Assembly (NCBI RefSeq): GCF_019635465.1 | Contig: NZ_JAHBZK010000007.1 | Span: 1-64,000, forward strand | Origin: Hydrogenophaga sp. | GTDB lineage: Bacteria > Pseudomonadota > Gammaproteobacteria > Burkholderiales > Burkholderiaceae_C | Reading direction: 5' to 3' | DNA: 64,000 nt | The notes under the pieces: generated by a model | Seen by the model: the letters and a program-made list of their open reading frames with translations, nothing else | What the model was told of the DNA's origin: nothing | Databases searched by the model: none | Program-made: the position numbers and the translations under genes | Shown: positions 36,811 to 45,566 of the stretch, piece after piece | How the letters are laid out: each line of letters opens with the position of its first letter | Numbering within the stretch: position 1 is the stretch's first letter

Positions 36811-37781
36811 CGCCAGGCGCCCACCGCAACCAACGAACACACGGCCACCACCCACAGCGCGCCACCCAGCCACAGCGCGCGCGAGCCCAGTGCAATCGCC
36901 AACGCCACATCGCCCTCCGTGGGCGATCGTCCCGTCGCGTGCAGTGTGTAGACGCCCGGCTTGCGCAGTCGCAGGCCTTGCACCAGCGCCAGGGCCGCCA
37001 TGGGCCAGCCGCTGTTGGGCGACGGTGTGCGGCGCGCCTCGCGCCACAAGGCGCCCCACCCTCGCCCGGCGCCGCCGGCCAGCATCAGCAGCACGGCCGT
37101 GATACGCGCCGGCACCCACGACAACACGTCGTCGACCCGCGCGGCCCACTGGCCGGCCCAGGTCCAGTCGCGCGCCAGGCCCTGGGCGTCGCGGCGCAGG
37201 CCGTCGTAGCCCCACATCGCGTCCGCCGTGTTGGCCCAGCGGTACAAGGCCGCGCCCGGCAGGCCCGCGATCGCAAACCACAACAACGGCGCCACCACCG
37301 AATCGTTGAGGTTCTCCGCCAGCGATTCGATGGCGCTTTCGCGCACCGCCGCCGCGTCCAGCGCAGCGGTGTCGCGGCTCACCAGCCAGGACAGACGCTC
37401 GCGCCCGGCGACCAGCGACTGCGCCAGTGCCTGCTCGACCGAGGCCACCTCTTCGCGCAGGCAGCGCCAGGCCAGCAGGGGCTTGAGGCACACACCCAGC
37501 AGCAGCGCAGACCCCCAGTTACCCAGCGGAGCGACCAGCCATTGCACGGCCCAGGCCAGCGCCACCACCAGCGTGGCGCCCAAGGCCCAGGCCACCACGC
37601 CCGACAACCATTCGCGCAGACCGAAAACCGCGCGCGCCTGTTCACGCACCGGCGCCACCCGACGGCCCATCGCCGACAGCAGCCGCCCCATCCAGACCAC
37701 CGGGTGCCACGCGGCCCGCGGCTCACCCCAGCAGCGGTCGATCGCCAGCGCCACCGCCACGCTCAGCAGGCCCTCGACCAT
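36807..37781 (-). CDS. cbiB: Adenosylcobinamide-phosphate synthase
   Basis: Membrane protein that attaches the aminopropanol (phosphate) arm to adenosylcobyric acid. 324 residues with multiple transmembrane segments. Motifs DRCWGEPRAAWHPVVWMG near the start and ESLAENLNDSVVAPLLWFAIAGLPGAALYRWANTADAMWGY mid-protein are diagnostic. The ATG shares one base with the cobO stop (TGATG). Confidence 0.96.
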   Translation of the reverse strand: MVEGLLSVAVALAIDRCWGEPRAAWHPVVWMGRLLSAMGRRVAPVREQARAVFGLREWLSGVVAWALGATLVVALAWAVQWLVAPLGNWGSALLLGVCLKPLLAWRCLREEVASVEQALAQSLVAGRERLSWLVSRDTAALDAAAVRESAIESLAENLNDSVVAPLLWFAIAGLPGAALYRWANTADAMWGYDGLRRDAQGLARDWTWAGQWAARVDDVLSWVPARITAVLLMLAGGAGRGWGALWREARRTPSPNSGWPMAALALVQGLRLRKPGVYTLHATGRSPTEGDVALAIALGSRALWLGGALWVVAVCSLVAVGAWR

Positions 37782-38362
37782 CAGTCCTCGATGCCGCGCT
37801 GGGCCGGCACGCCCGCGTTGAAGGCGTGCTTGACCTTGGTCATCTCGGTCACGGTGTCCGCCAGTTCGATCAGTTCCGGCGGGCAGCGCCGGCCGGTGAT
37901 CACCACGTGCACATCGCGCGGGCGTTGCTGCAGGGCGTCGATCACCCATGGCAGCGGCAGCCAGCCATAGATCAGCGGGTAGGTGAGTTCGTCGAGCACC
38001 ACCATGAAGTGCTCGCCGCTCAGGATGGCCGCGCGCGCCCGCTCCCAGCCGTCGCGCGCCAGTTGCGCCGAGCGCTCCAGGTCCTGGCTCTTCCAGCTGA
38101 AGCCATCGCCGAGCCCTTCGATCGGCAGGCCAAGCTGCTCGAACATGCGGTGCTCGCCAAAGCGCGCTGTAGGCACCTTCATGAACTGGAAGATGCGCAC
38201 CCCTTTGCCGTGCACATGCGTGCGCCCGAACGCTCGCAGCGCCAGGCCGAAGGCCGCCGTGCTTTTGCCCTTGCCGTCACCGGTGTGCACGATCACCAGG
38301 CCGCGGCGTTCGCCCTCGGGCTTGTCGTAAGGCTTCTCGCTCGGCGGTGTCTCAATCTGCAT
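37781..38362 (-). CDS. cobO: Cob(I)yrinic acid a,c-diamide adenosyltransferase
   Basis: CobA/BtuR-type corrinoid adenosyltransferase that adds the upper 5'-deoxyadenosyl ligand. 193 residues. P-loop [19 protein letters not shown] (about 26-44), RIFQFMKV, and [17 protein letters not shown] 38362 is chosen because the family begins just before the P-loop; the frame remains open upstream inside btuD. It overlaps btuD by 11 bp. Confidence 0.95.
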   Translation of the reverse strand: MQIETPPSEKPYDKPEGERRGLVIVHTGDGKGKSTAAFGLALRAFGRTHVHGKGVRIFQFMKVPTARFGEHRMFEQLGLPIEGLGDGFSWKSQDLERSAQLARDGWERARAAILSGEHFMVVLDELTYPLIYGWLPLPWVIDALQQRPRDVHVVITGRRCPPELIELADTVTEMTKVKHAFNAGVPAQRGIED

Positions 38363-39143
38363 GGGCTTCTCCGGTCTGCAGCCTGGGCAGCGCGGTCCAT
38401 TGCGCGCCCACGGCCTGGATGTGGATGCGGTGGTCGAACACCGCTTCAAGCGCGCCGTGGGTGGCCGCGTCGCCGCTGGCACCGTGGTGGGCCAGCCGGC
38501 CTTCGCGCATCACGACCACGTCGTCGGCGTGCAGGGCCAGGCCAATCTCGTGCAGCACGCTGACCACGGTGTGCCCGTGCTGCACCAGATCGCGCACCAG
38601 CTGCAGCCAGTCGGCCTGGTGGGGCGGGTCGAGGTTGGCCAGCGGTTCGTCCATCAGCAGCACCTGCGCCTGCACCGCCAGCGCACGCGCCAGCAGCACC
38701 CGCTGGCGCTCGCCGCCCGAGAGCGACCCGAGGGCGCGCTCGCGCCAGTCCCAGGCCTGGGTGGCGCGCAAGGCCTGTTCCACGGCGGTGTGGTCCTGCG
38801 CACTCGGCGAACCCAGCCAGGCCTGTTGCGGCAGCCGGCCCAGCATGGCCACGTCGATCACGCGCAGGTCTTCTCCGGCGTCCTGGTTCTGCCCCAGCCA
38901 GGCCAGGTGGCGCGCCCGCTCGCGGCGGGGCCATTGCGCCAGTGCCCGCCCCCGCAGCTGCACCGTGCCGGCCGACGGCGCCAGCAGCCCCGCCAGCACG
39001 CGCAAGAGCGTCGACTTGCCCGCGCCATTGGGGCCGACCACACTGGTCCAGCGCCCCGGTGCCAGCTCGAGGTCGATGCCATGCAGCACCTCGGCCTCGC
39101 CCAGGCGGGCATGCAGGCCGCTCACCGCAAAGGCCGCCGTCAT
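38352..39143 (-). CDS. btuD: ABC transporter ATPase for cobalamin/iron-siderophore type import
   Basis: 263 residues. Walker [11 protein letters not shown]-loop WLGQNQDA, signature [15 protein letters not shown], Walker [13 protein letters not shown] and switch His LHEIGLAL. The FecCD-associated subtype is clear; cobalamin specificity comes from the surrounding btuC, btuF, btuB and cob genes behind a B12 riboswitch. It overlaps btuC by 4 bp. Confidence 0.92.
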   Translation of the reverse strand: MTAAFAVSGLHARLGEAEVLHGIDLELAPGRWTSVVGPNGAGKSTLLRVLAGLLAPSAGTVQLRGRALAQWPRRERARHLAWLGQNQDAGEDLRVIDVAMLGRLPQQAWLGSPSAQDHTAVEQALRATQAWDWRERALGSLSGGERQRVLLARALAVQAQVLLMDEPLANLDPPHQADWLQLVRDLVQHGHTVVSVLHEIGLALHADDVVVMREGRLAHHGASGDAATHGALEAVFDHRIHIQAVGAQWTALPRLQTGEAHAD

Positions 39144-40195
39144 GACAGCCCTCCGCCGCTCACGCGCCGATGCATCAGGTACAGCAGGTACCCGCCACCG
39201 AGCACCGCGGTGAGCACACCCACCGGCAGCTCCTGCGGCGCGATGACGCCGCGCGCCAGCACGTCGGCGCCCGCCAGCAAGACCGCGCCCATCAGGCTGG
39301 CCAGGGGCATCAGGCGGCTGTGCGTGGTCTTGACGGCGGCACGCACCAGGTGCGGCGCGGCCAGCCCCACGAAGGCAATCAAACCGGTTTGCGCCACCGC
39401 CGTGCCGGTGGCCAGGGCCAGCACCGCCACCAGCGCGGCGCGCAATGGCGCCAGCGGCAGGCCCAGGCTCAGCGCGGTGGATTCGCCCAGCGCCAGGCCA
39501 TCGAGCACGCGCGCCAGGGCCCAGGCCAGCGCCAGGCACAGGCCCCACACCACGGCCATCAAGGCCATGGCCGACCAACCGACGAAGCCGGTCGAGCCAA
39601 GCAGGAACGCCTGCATGGCCTGCAGCGAGTCGGGTGAAAAGATCAGCACCAGCGAGGTGAACGCGCCCAGCACCACGCCCACGATCACGCCCGCCAGCAG
39701 CAGGCGCAGCGTGTGCTGCACACCGCGCGCCAGCATCAGCGTGAGCAGCACCGCGCCCACCGCACCCAGAAAGGCCGCACCCGTGAGGCCCAGGCGCACC
39801 GCCCAATCGCCCGAGTACACCGACACCGCTGCCGCGGTGCCGGCCCCGCCCAGCATGCCGGCCGCGCCACCCATGAGCGCCAGCGCCAGCGACACGCCCA
39901 GCGATGCGCCGGCCGCGCTGCCCAGCAGGTAAGGGTCGGCCAGGGGGTTGCGAAACAAACCTTGCGCCACCGCGCCACCCAGGCCCAGCAAGGCGCCCGC
40001 GCACCAGGCACCCAGCGTGCGCGGCAAGCGGATGTCCCACACGATCTGGCGGGTCACCGGATCGTGCTGCGCCTGCATCAGCGTGGACCACACGCCGTCA
40101 AAGCCGGTGCTGCCCACGCCCACGCCCAGCACCCACAGCACCACACTCAGCAGCACCAACAACAGCGCCAGGTGACGCGGACGCGTGAGGCTCAT
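39140..40195 (-). CDS. btuC: FecCD-family ABC permease for cobalamin
   Basis: 351 residues with about ten hydrophobic segments. The family motif RLPRTLGAWCAGALLGLGGAVAQGLFRNPLADPYLLG and the coupling-helix region GLIAFVGLAAPHLVR are both present, as is the C-terminal LPVGVLTAVLGGGYLLYLM. ATG 40195 overlaps btuF by 4 bp. Confidence 0.93.
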   Translation of the reverse strand: MSLTRPRHLALLLVLLSVVLWVLGVGVGSTGFDGVWSTLMQAQHDPVTRQIVWDIRLPRTLGAWCAGALLGLGGAVAQGLFRNPLADPYLLGSAAGASLGVSLALALMGGAAGMLGGAGTAAAVSVYSGDWAVRLGLTGAAFLGAVGAVLLTLMLARGVQHTLRLLLAGVIVGVVLGAFTSLVLIFSPDSLQAMQAFLLGSTGFVGWSAMALMAVVWGLCLALAWALARVLDGLALGESTALSLGLPLAPLRAALVAVLALATGTAVAQTGLIAFVGLAAPHLVRAAVKTTHSRLMPLASLMGAVLLAGADVLARGVIAPQELPVGVLTAVLGGGYLLYLMHRRVSGGGLS

Positions 40196-41058
40196 CGGGC
40201 AGCCCCTGGCGCGTGCTCGCGCAGGCAGCGCGCCATCAGCTGCGCACCTTCGGCCATGCGGGGGCCGGGGCGCACCAGGATGTCGGCCTGTGCCGGCGCG
40301 AACACACACACCCGCTGCTCGCGCACCGCGCGAATGGCGCCCCAGCCCGGGCGCTGCTGCAGGGCCTGTGCATTGCGCGCGCCGATCATGATCAGGTCGG
40401 GGTTGGCGCGCACCACGAACTCGGGGTTGAGCTTGGGAAACGGCCCGAGCTCGGCCGGCAATATGTTCTGCACCCCCAGCCGCGTCAGCGTCTCGCCAAT
40501 GAAAGATGAGGCCCCCGCGCCATAGGGCCCGCTGTTGACTTCGAAATACACCCGCGTGCTGCGCAGCACCGGCGGCAACGACTGCGCCGCCGCCGACACC
40601 CCCGCGTCGATGGCACGCCACACCTGGCCCGCATCGTTCACGCCCAGCAGCGCGCCCATGCGCTCGAGCACCCGTCGCATGTCGGCGTGGGTTTTGGGCT
40701 CAAGCGCCACCACCTTCAGCCCCAGCGCTTCAAGACGCGCCGCCGCGCGAGACGACGTGGCCAGCAACACCACGTCCGGCCGCAAGGCGACGATGGCTTC
40801 GATCTGCGGGTCAATGCCGCCGCCCACCTGGGGCAAGGCGCGCACGGCGGCAGGCCAGTTGGAGTAGCGGTCCACCCCAACCAGGAGCGCGCACTGGTCG
40901 AGCGCGCACACCGTCTCGGTCAGCGATGGCAGCAGGCTCACGATGCGTTGCGGCGGCGCCGCCAACACCACCGTAGCACCACGGTCGTCGACCACGCGCA
41001 CCTCGGCCTGCGCGCCCAGGCAGCAGCACATCAACAGCAGGCAGACGAGTCGCTTCAT
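40192..41058 (-). CDS. btuF: Periplasmic cobalamin-binding protein BtuF
   Basis: 288 residues. Signal peptide (MKRLVCLLLMCCCLGAQA) followed by RIVSLLPSLTETVCALDQ, the usual start of BtuF, and then the class III substrate-binding lobes (DVVLLATS, NPDLIMIGARNA). The CCC run gives a possible lipoprotein alternative, but no clear lipobox is present. It delivers B12 to BtuCD. It overlaps cobU by 4 bp. Confidence 0.9.
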   Translation of the reverse strand: MKRLVCLLLMCCCLGAQAEVRVVDDRGATVVLAAPPQRIVSLLPSLTETVCALDQCALLVGVDRYSNWPAAVRALPQVGGGIDPQIEAIVALRPDVVLLATSSRAAARLEALGLKVVALEPKTHADMRRVLERMGALLGVNDAGQVWRAIDAGVSAAAQSLPPVLRSTRVYFEVNSGPYGAGASSFIGETLTRLGVQNILPAELGPFPKLNPEFVVRANPDLIMIGARNAQALQQRPGWGAIRAVREQRVCVFAPAQADILVRPGPRMAEGAQLMARCLREHAPGAAR

Positions 41059-41621
41059 GGTGTTTTCAAACCCAAGGGCAGGCCGGCGGCCATCAAAGTC
41101 ACGCGCGGGCAAATGGCAGCCACTGCCTGGTTCAGGCGCCCCAGCGTGTCCACGAAGCCGCGCACCTCGGCGCCCAGTGGCACCACGCCCAGACCGATCT
41201 CGTTGCTCACCAGCACCACCGGCCCGGGGACGCGGCGCAAGCTGTCGCACAGCCCGTCGATGAGCTTTTGCGGCGACATGGTCGACGGCCCCGAGCGCAT
41301 CGGCATGAGGTGGTGCGTGAGCCACAGCGTCAGGCAATCCACCAGCACCAGCGTGTCGGCGCGGCTGGCGCGCGCGATGGCGTCGGCCAGGCGCAAGGGT
41401 TCCTCGATCAAGCCGATGCCGGGCAGGCGCGCCGCGCGGTCTTGCTGGTGACGGCGGATGCGTTCGCCCATTTCGGCGTCGCCCGGCACGGCCGTGGCCA
41501 CGAAGGTTGCCCGGTGCGCCGGGCTGGCCGCCAGCCAGGCCTGGGCGCGCGATTCCGCCAGGCGTGACTTGCCGCTTTTCTGGCCGCCCAGAATCAGCTC
41601 GGTGGTGATGGCCTCAGCCAT
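41055..41621 (-). CDS. cobU: Adenosylcobinamide kinase/guanylyltransferase
   Basis: Phosphorylates adenosylcobinamide and transfers GMP to it. 188 residues. P-loop ELILGGQKSGKSRLAES, VATAVPGDAEMGERIRRHQQDR (guanylated-His region), VLVDCLTLWLTH and VVLVSNEIGLGVVP. ATG 41621 overlaps the upstream binding-protein gene by 8 bp. Confidence 0.96.
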   Translation of the reverse strand: MAEAITTELILGGQKSGKSRLAESRAQAWLAASPAHRATFVATAVPGDAEMGERIRRHQQDRAARLPGIGLIEEPLRLADAIARASRADTLVLVDCLTLWLTHHLMPMRSGPSTMSPQKLIDGLCDSLRRVPGPVVLVSNEIGLGVVPLGAEVRGFVDTLGRLNQAVAAICPRVTLMAAGLPLGLKTP

Positions 41622-42435
41622 GGCGCGCGCCCCAGGCCATGACGATGCGGTGCAGCTGCTCGACACCATCGGTGAGCGCGGCCGGCCCGGGCTGCAGGAT
41701 GTCGGCCGACTTGATCTCGTGCAGCTCGCCGTCGCGCACCGCGGGCACGTCCTGCCAGCCCGGGCGCGCCGCCACCCGCTCGGGGCGGAACTTCTTGCCG
41801 CACCAGGAGCCGACGACGATGTCGGGCGCGCGTTCGACGATTCGAAAGGGCTCGCCGATGATGCGGTCCTTGCCCATGGGCATGGCCGCCAGCTCGGGGA
41901 AACAATCGTCACCGCCGGCGATGCCCATCAGCTCCGACACCCAGCGGATGCCGCTGATGCAGGGCTCGTCCCATTCCTCAAAGTACACCTTCGGCCGCCG
42001 CGGCAAGGCCGATGCGGCGGCGGCCATCCCGGCAAGCCGCGCCTGCGTGCGCGCGATCCAGGCCATGCCCCGCTCGGCCTCACCCACCAGCGCCGCCACC
42101 TGCAGCAGCATGTCGAAGATCTGCGCCACGCTGCGTTGGTTGAACACCGTCACCTGCACACCGGCGCGGACCAGCGCCGATGCGATGTCGGCCTGCAGGT
42201 CGGAGAACCCGAACACGCAGTCCGGCTCCAGCGCCAGGATCTTGTCGATCTTCGCGCTCAGGAAGGCGCTCACGCGCGGCTTCTCCTCGCGCGCCCGGCG
42301 TGGGCGCACGGTGTAGCCCGAGATGCCCACGATGCGCGCCTCCTGACCCAGCAGATAGAGCCACTCGGTGGTCTCCTCGGTCAGACAGACGATGCGTTGC
42401 GGGCCGCTCGGGGCGCGGGAGAAGTCGGCGGGCAT
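41614..42435 (-). CDS. Cobalamin-binding (BtuF-like) protein without a signal peptide
   Basis: 273 residues with class III substrate-binding features: RIVCLTEETTEWLYLLGQE, VSAFLSAKIDKILALEPDCVFGF, VYFEEWDEPCISGIRWVSEL. Unlike btuF it starts directly in the domain with no hydrophobic leader, and an in-frame TAA lies five codons upstream of the ATG, so no export signal has been missed. It sits 23 bp after btuB. It may bind corrinoid in the cytoplasm or be exported some other way; both are inference. Confidence 0.82.
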   Translation of the reverse strand: MPADFSRAPSGPQRIVCLTEETTEWLYLLGQEARIVGISGYTVRPRRAREEKPRVSAFLSAKIDKILALEPDCVFGFSDLQADIASALVRAGVQVTVFNQRSVAQIFDMLLQVAALVGEAERGMAWIARTQARLAGMAAAASALPRRPKVYFEEWDEPCISGIRWVSELMGIAGGDDCFPELAAMPMGKDRIIGEPFRIVERAPDIVVGSWCGKKFRPERVAARPGWQDVPAVRDGELHEIKSADILQPGPAALTDGVEQLHRIVMAWGARHG

Positions 42436-42458
42436 TGGGGGAATTTACTTGGCGGTGA

Positions 42459-44276
42459 TCACTTGGGCGCCCAGCGCAGCGTCACGAACACGCCGCGCCC
42501 GGGCTGGTTGTAGCCACGCACGGTTTCGTAGGCTTCGTCGGTGACGTTGCGCAGCTGGGCCTGCAGCGTCCACGCCTTGGCGATGGCGTATTGCACGTTC
42601 AGGTCCAGCGTGGTGTAGCGCTCCAGCAAAAAGGTGTTGGCCGTGTCGTCGTAGCGATCGCCCACGTGCAGCAAGGTGCCGCCCACCGTCCAGGCGCCGC
42701 GGGTGTGGTCCACCCCCAGCGAGGCCTGCGTGTTGCTGCGCCGGGCCAGTTGCTTTTGCGTGACGAGGTTACGCGGGTCCAGGCTGTCGAGCGAGGCCCG
42801 CACCAGCCAGTTGCCGATGCTGGCGTCGTAGCTCAGGGTCCAGCCATCGATGCGGGCACGCGGCACGTTGGCCGGCAACGGCCCCGACGGAATGAAGCCG
42901 CGGATGCGGTTCTCGAAATACACCAGCTTGGCGGTCTGCCCGCCCTGGCTCCAGGTCAGCCCCACATCGGTGTTGCGGCCCTCCTCGGGCACCAGGGTTG
43001 CGTTGCCAAAGCCTGGGTAATAGAGCTGGTTGAACGACGGCGCCACGAAGCTCGTGCCGTAGGACACGTGCGCACGCCAGGCGGGCGCAAAGCGGTAGCC
43101 ATAGCCCGCAAAACCGGTGGTGCTGTTGCCGAACTGCGAGTTGCGGTCATTGCGCAGGTTGAACTGCCAGCTGTGGGCGCCGGCTTCGCCGTTGAGGCCA
43201 GCAAAGACCGAGTTCACGCTGCGCTGGGTCACGGTGTACGCGGTCGCGCTGTCCACGCGCTGGGCCAGCCGCTCGACACCCAGCAACGCCACGCCCAGGG
43301 GCGTGTCCACGTCGTTTTGCCAGAGGAACTGGTCCTGCGTGGTCTTGAAGAAGCTGGGCAGCGTCGAGCCGACGATGGTGTTCGAGTCGTCAATGCTCTG
43401 CGACACCTGCACCTGCGTTTTCCAGCCCCGCAACACCTTGCCATTGACGCCCGCGCGCACCACGTCGGAGCTGAAGGCGTCGCGGGTGTCGCGGCCGGCG
43501 CCGTCGTCGTAGTGGTTGGTGCCTTCAGAGTGCAGCACACCCAGATCGAGCTGCCAGTCGCGGGCAAAGGCCACCCCCAGCGACGCATTGAGCGAGCGCT
43601 GACGCAAGGGGTCGCGGTCGGCGTTGTAGTTGCCGAACTGCACCGTCGGGTTGGTGGTGGAAAAACCATGGTCATTCAGCGTGGACGCATCGATGGCGTA
43701 GCTGACCTGACCGTCGCCGCCACGCAGCCCCACCCCGGCGGTGGCGAAATGTTCGCTGCCGACGCCCACGAAAGCGCTGGGGTGAAAGCCCTCGCTGCCG
43801 CGGCGCGTGAAGATCTGCACCACGCCGCCCACGCCGTCGCTGCCATACAGCGAAGACCCCGGGCCCTTGAGCACTTCGATGCGCTCGATGGCTTCCAGCG
43901 GCAGACCGCTCCAGACCGGCGTGCCGGTGGTGGCCGAGCCGTAGCGCACGCCGTCGATCAGCAAGATGGTGTGACGCGACTCGGCGCCGCGAATGAAGAT
44001 GTTGCCGCTCTTGCCGCGGCCGCCATTGGTGGCCATCTGCACGCCGCCCAGGCGCACGAGGATTTCGGTGAGCGTCTGCCCGGGCATCTTTTCGATGTCG
44101 GCGCGATCGATCACGGTGACGTCGCTGACCAGGCTGTCCACCCGGGTGGGTGTGCGGTTGGCGGTGACGACGGTGTCGGCAAGGGTGGGAACGGCCTCCT
44201 GGGCGAAGGCGGGCACGACCACAGACAGGCTCAGCGAGAGCGCGGCCTGGGGCCAGAACGAAGCACGGGTTGTCAT
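42459..44276 (-). CDS. btuB: TonB-dependent outer-membrane cobalamin receptor
   Basis: 605 residues. Signal peptide ending AFAQ, TonB-box-like DTVVTANR, plug domain (VTVIDRADIEKMPGQTLTEIL, NIFIRGAESRHTILLIDGVRYGSA, RIEVLKGPGSSLYGSDGVGGVVQIFTRR), then a 22-strand-type barrel ending YNQPGRGVFVTLRWAPK with the terminal aromatic-rich strand. Size and plug resemble BtuB. It is directly controlled by the cobalamin riboswitch 92 bp upstream of its start. Confidence 0.93.
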   Translation of the reverse strand: MTTRASFWPQAALSLSLSVVVPAFAQEAVPTLADTVVTANRTPTRVDSLVSDVTVIDRADIEKMPGQTLTEILVRLGGVQMATNGGRGKSGNIFIRGAESRHTILLIDGVRYGSATTGTPVWSGLPLEAIERIEVLKGPGSSLYGSDGVGGVVQIFTRRGSEGFHPSAFVGVGSEHFATAGVGLRGGDGQVSYAIDASTLNDHGFSTTNPTVQFGNYNADRDPLRQRSLNASLGVAFARDWQLDLGVLHSEGTNHYDDGAGRDTRDAFSSDVVRAGVNGKVLRGWKTQVQVSQSIDDSNTIVGSTLPSFFKTTQDQFLWQNDVDTPLGVALLGVERLAQRVDSATAYTVTQRSVNSVFAGLNGEAGAHSWQFNLRNDRNSQFGNSTTGFAGYGYRFAPAWRAHVSYGTSFVAPSFNQLYYPGFGNATLVPEEGRNTDVGLTWSQGGQTAKLVYFENRIRGFIPSGPLPANVPRARIDGWTLSYDASIGNWLVRASLDSLDPRNLVTQKQLARRSNTQASLGVDHTRGAWTVGGTLLHVGDRYDDTANTFLLERYTTLDLNVQYAIAKAWTLQAQLRNVTDEAYETVRGYNQPGRGVFVTLRWAPK

Positions 44277-44368
44277 GGTGATGAGAAAAGCCAGAAGCCC
44301 TCACCGCCTTCCCCGACGGTGCCTGGGCGTCACAGCGGCACCGCTTGCGCAGCACCGCCACCTCGTTG

Positions 44369-44595
44369 GCCGGTATCCGGGCTGACAGCGCGACCGCCAT
44401 CGCCTTCCCAGCGGTGCCCGAAGGCGCCAGCCAGTGGCTGTGTGATGGCGGTGGAACTCCCGGCGGCCTGTGACCACCGGTTGTCCCGTCTGCTTACCGT
44501 TGCGGGGGCAGCGCAGGTTAGGTTCGCCGCGCGAGCGGCTGGCCCTCCTGCTTCCCGTTGAACTGCGGCGAGAGAAGACCGCCGCGAGCACCAAC
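44369..44595 (-). ncRNA. Cobalamin (B12) riboswitch
   Basis: Conserved blocks are on the minus strand: TTGGTGCTC at the 5' end, CTGCCCCCGCAACGGTAA in the core, and the B12 box CGCCATCACACAGCCACTGG (44450-44431), ending near GATACCGGCC. Between it and btuB is a GGTGCC/GGCACC hairpin (44318-44342) without a T-tail, suggesting translational rather than terminator control. It should repress btuB and the downstream cobalamin genes when adenosylcobalamin is abundant. The remaining non-coding sequence of 44277-44653 is the expression platform and the divergent zapB promoter region. Confidence 0.95.
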
Positions 44596-44653
44596 GGCGT
44601 GGATTCTATGCCGATGCCACGCCTACAATGACCGCCGCACCCGGGACACCACC

Positions 44654-44875
44654 ATGGCCGCCTCAAAGCAACTCGATCAGATCACCGAGAAAGTGGAGCG
44701 GCTTTTGCTGCGTCACGAAGAGCTGCAGCGCACCAACGCCTTGCTCGTCGAGCAGGTGCAGGCCCTGCAGGCCGAGCGCGATTCGCTCAAGTCCCGCCTT
44801 CTGGCCGCCCGCGCGCGCATCGACGCTTTGCTCGAGCGATTGCCGGCCGAACTCGAACGCAAGGAGCGCTCATGA
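44654..44875 (+). CDS. zapB: ZapB-like cell-division coiled-coil protein
   Basis: 73 residues, almost entirely predicted coiled coil (KQLDQITEKVERLLLRHEELQRTNALL..., heptads of L). Length, composition and position immediately before zapA match the ZapB/TIGR02449-type small division proteins of betaproteobacteria. ATG 44654 is chosen; the open frame further upstream crosses the divergent B12-riboswitch region. It overlaps zapA by 4 bp. Confidence 0.8.
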   Translation: MAASKQLDQITEKVERLLLRHEELQRTNALLVEQVQALQAERDSLKSRLLAARARIDALLERLPAELERKERS

Positions 44876-45294
44876 ACAAGACGGGCCACAAGCAGATGGA
44901 GGTCCAGATCATGGGCCAGAGCTACCTGCTCTCCTGCCCCGTGGGCGGCGAGGCACTGCTGCTCGAAGCGGTGGAACGCGTCGACACCGCCATGTGCCGC
45001 ATCCGCGACGCCGGCAAGGTCAAGGCGCGCGACCGCATCGCGGTGCTGGCCTCGCTGAACTTGGCCTACGAGCTGTCGCAGATCGAACGCAAGGAAGCCG
45101 AGCGCGAGGCCGAGCGCGAAGCCGAGTCGCAGCAGTTCCAGGCCTCGTCGTTTGCCGGCGCCGATGGCAGTGCGATGGCCGAGATGGGTGGCGGCTTCGA
45201 CACCGACCCCGTTGACCCGCAAACCCAGGCGCGCGTCGAGGAGCTGATGCGCCGCCTCGACCAGACGCTCGATCGCGACGGTCGACTGCTCTGA
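44872..45294 (+). CDS. zapA: Cell-division protein ZapA
   Basis: FtsZ-ring stabiliser. 140 residues: N-terminal globular QMEVQIMGQSYLLSCPVGGEALLLEAVERVDTAMCRIR and KARDRIAVLASLNLAYEL, followed by an unusually long acidic coiled-coil tail with EAEREAEREAES repeats and a C-terminal RVEELMRRLDQTL helix. The downstream 6S RNA reproduces the classical zapA-ssrS order. Confidence 0.92.
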   Translation: MNKTGHKQMEVQIMGQSYLLSCPVGGEALLLEAVERVDTAMCRIRDAGKVKARDRIAVLASLNLAYELSQIERKEAEREAEREAESQQFQASSFAGADGSAMAEMGGGFDTDPVDPQTQARVEELMRRLDQTLDRDGRLL

Positions 45295-45386
45295 GCGGCC
45301 ACCTCGACCAACGCCGCCCGTCTAAGTGCAGGGCTTCACCGACCGGTGGCCAGCACCCACCCGCACGTGCTTCTAGAATTCACCCC

Positions 45387-45557
45387 GTCTGCAGTGCGTG
45401 CCGGGCTTCAATGTCCTTGAACCAATGCTCATCGAGCCCGGGCTTGGTACATTGCGCGGCTGGTGCGAGCGTCTCGCGTCAGACGAACCCGAAGCCGCGT
45501 TGCCCTCGCCCACCTGAACCCCGGTTCAGGCTTTCGGCCCGGCGCCCACTTGCAGAC
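45387..45557 (+). ncRNA. ssrS: 6S RNA
   Basis: A 171-nt interval is closed by a long interrupted stem: GTCTGCAGTGCGTGCCGGGC at 45387-45406 with GCCCGGCGCCCACTTGCAGAC at 45537-45557, plus an inner hairpin CCTGAACC/GGTTCAGG (45512-45530 region). This overall shape and the position right after zapA identify 6S RNA, which binds sigma-70 RNA polymerase. A TAGAAT -10 lies at 45373-45378, placing the 5' end near 45386. Exact ends need mapping. Confidence 0.82.
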
Positions 45558-45566
45558 ACCTAATTC

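Noticed and set aside
42591-44561. A 656-codon plus-strand frame opposite btuB and the B12 riboswitch.
   Set aside because: It is antisense to a complete TonB-dependent receptor and a riboswitch; no supported domain or Shine-Dalgarno.
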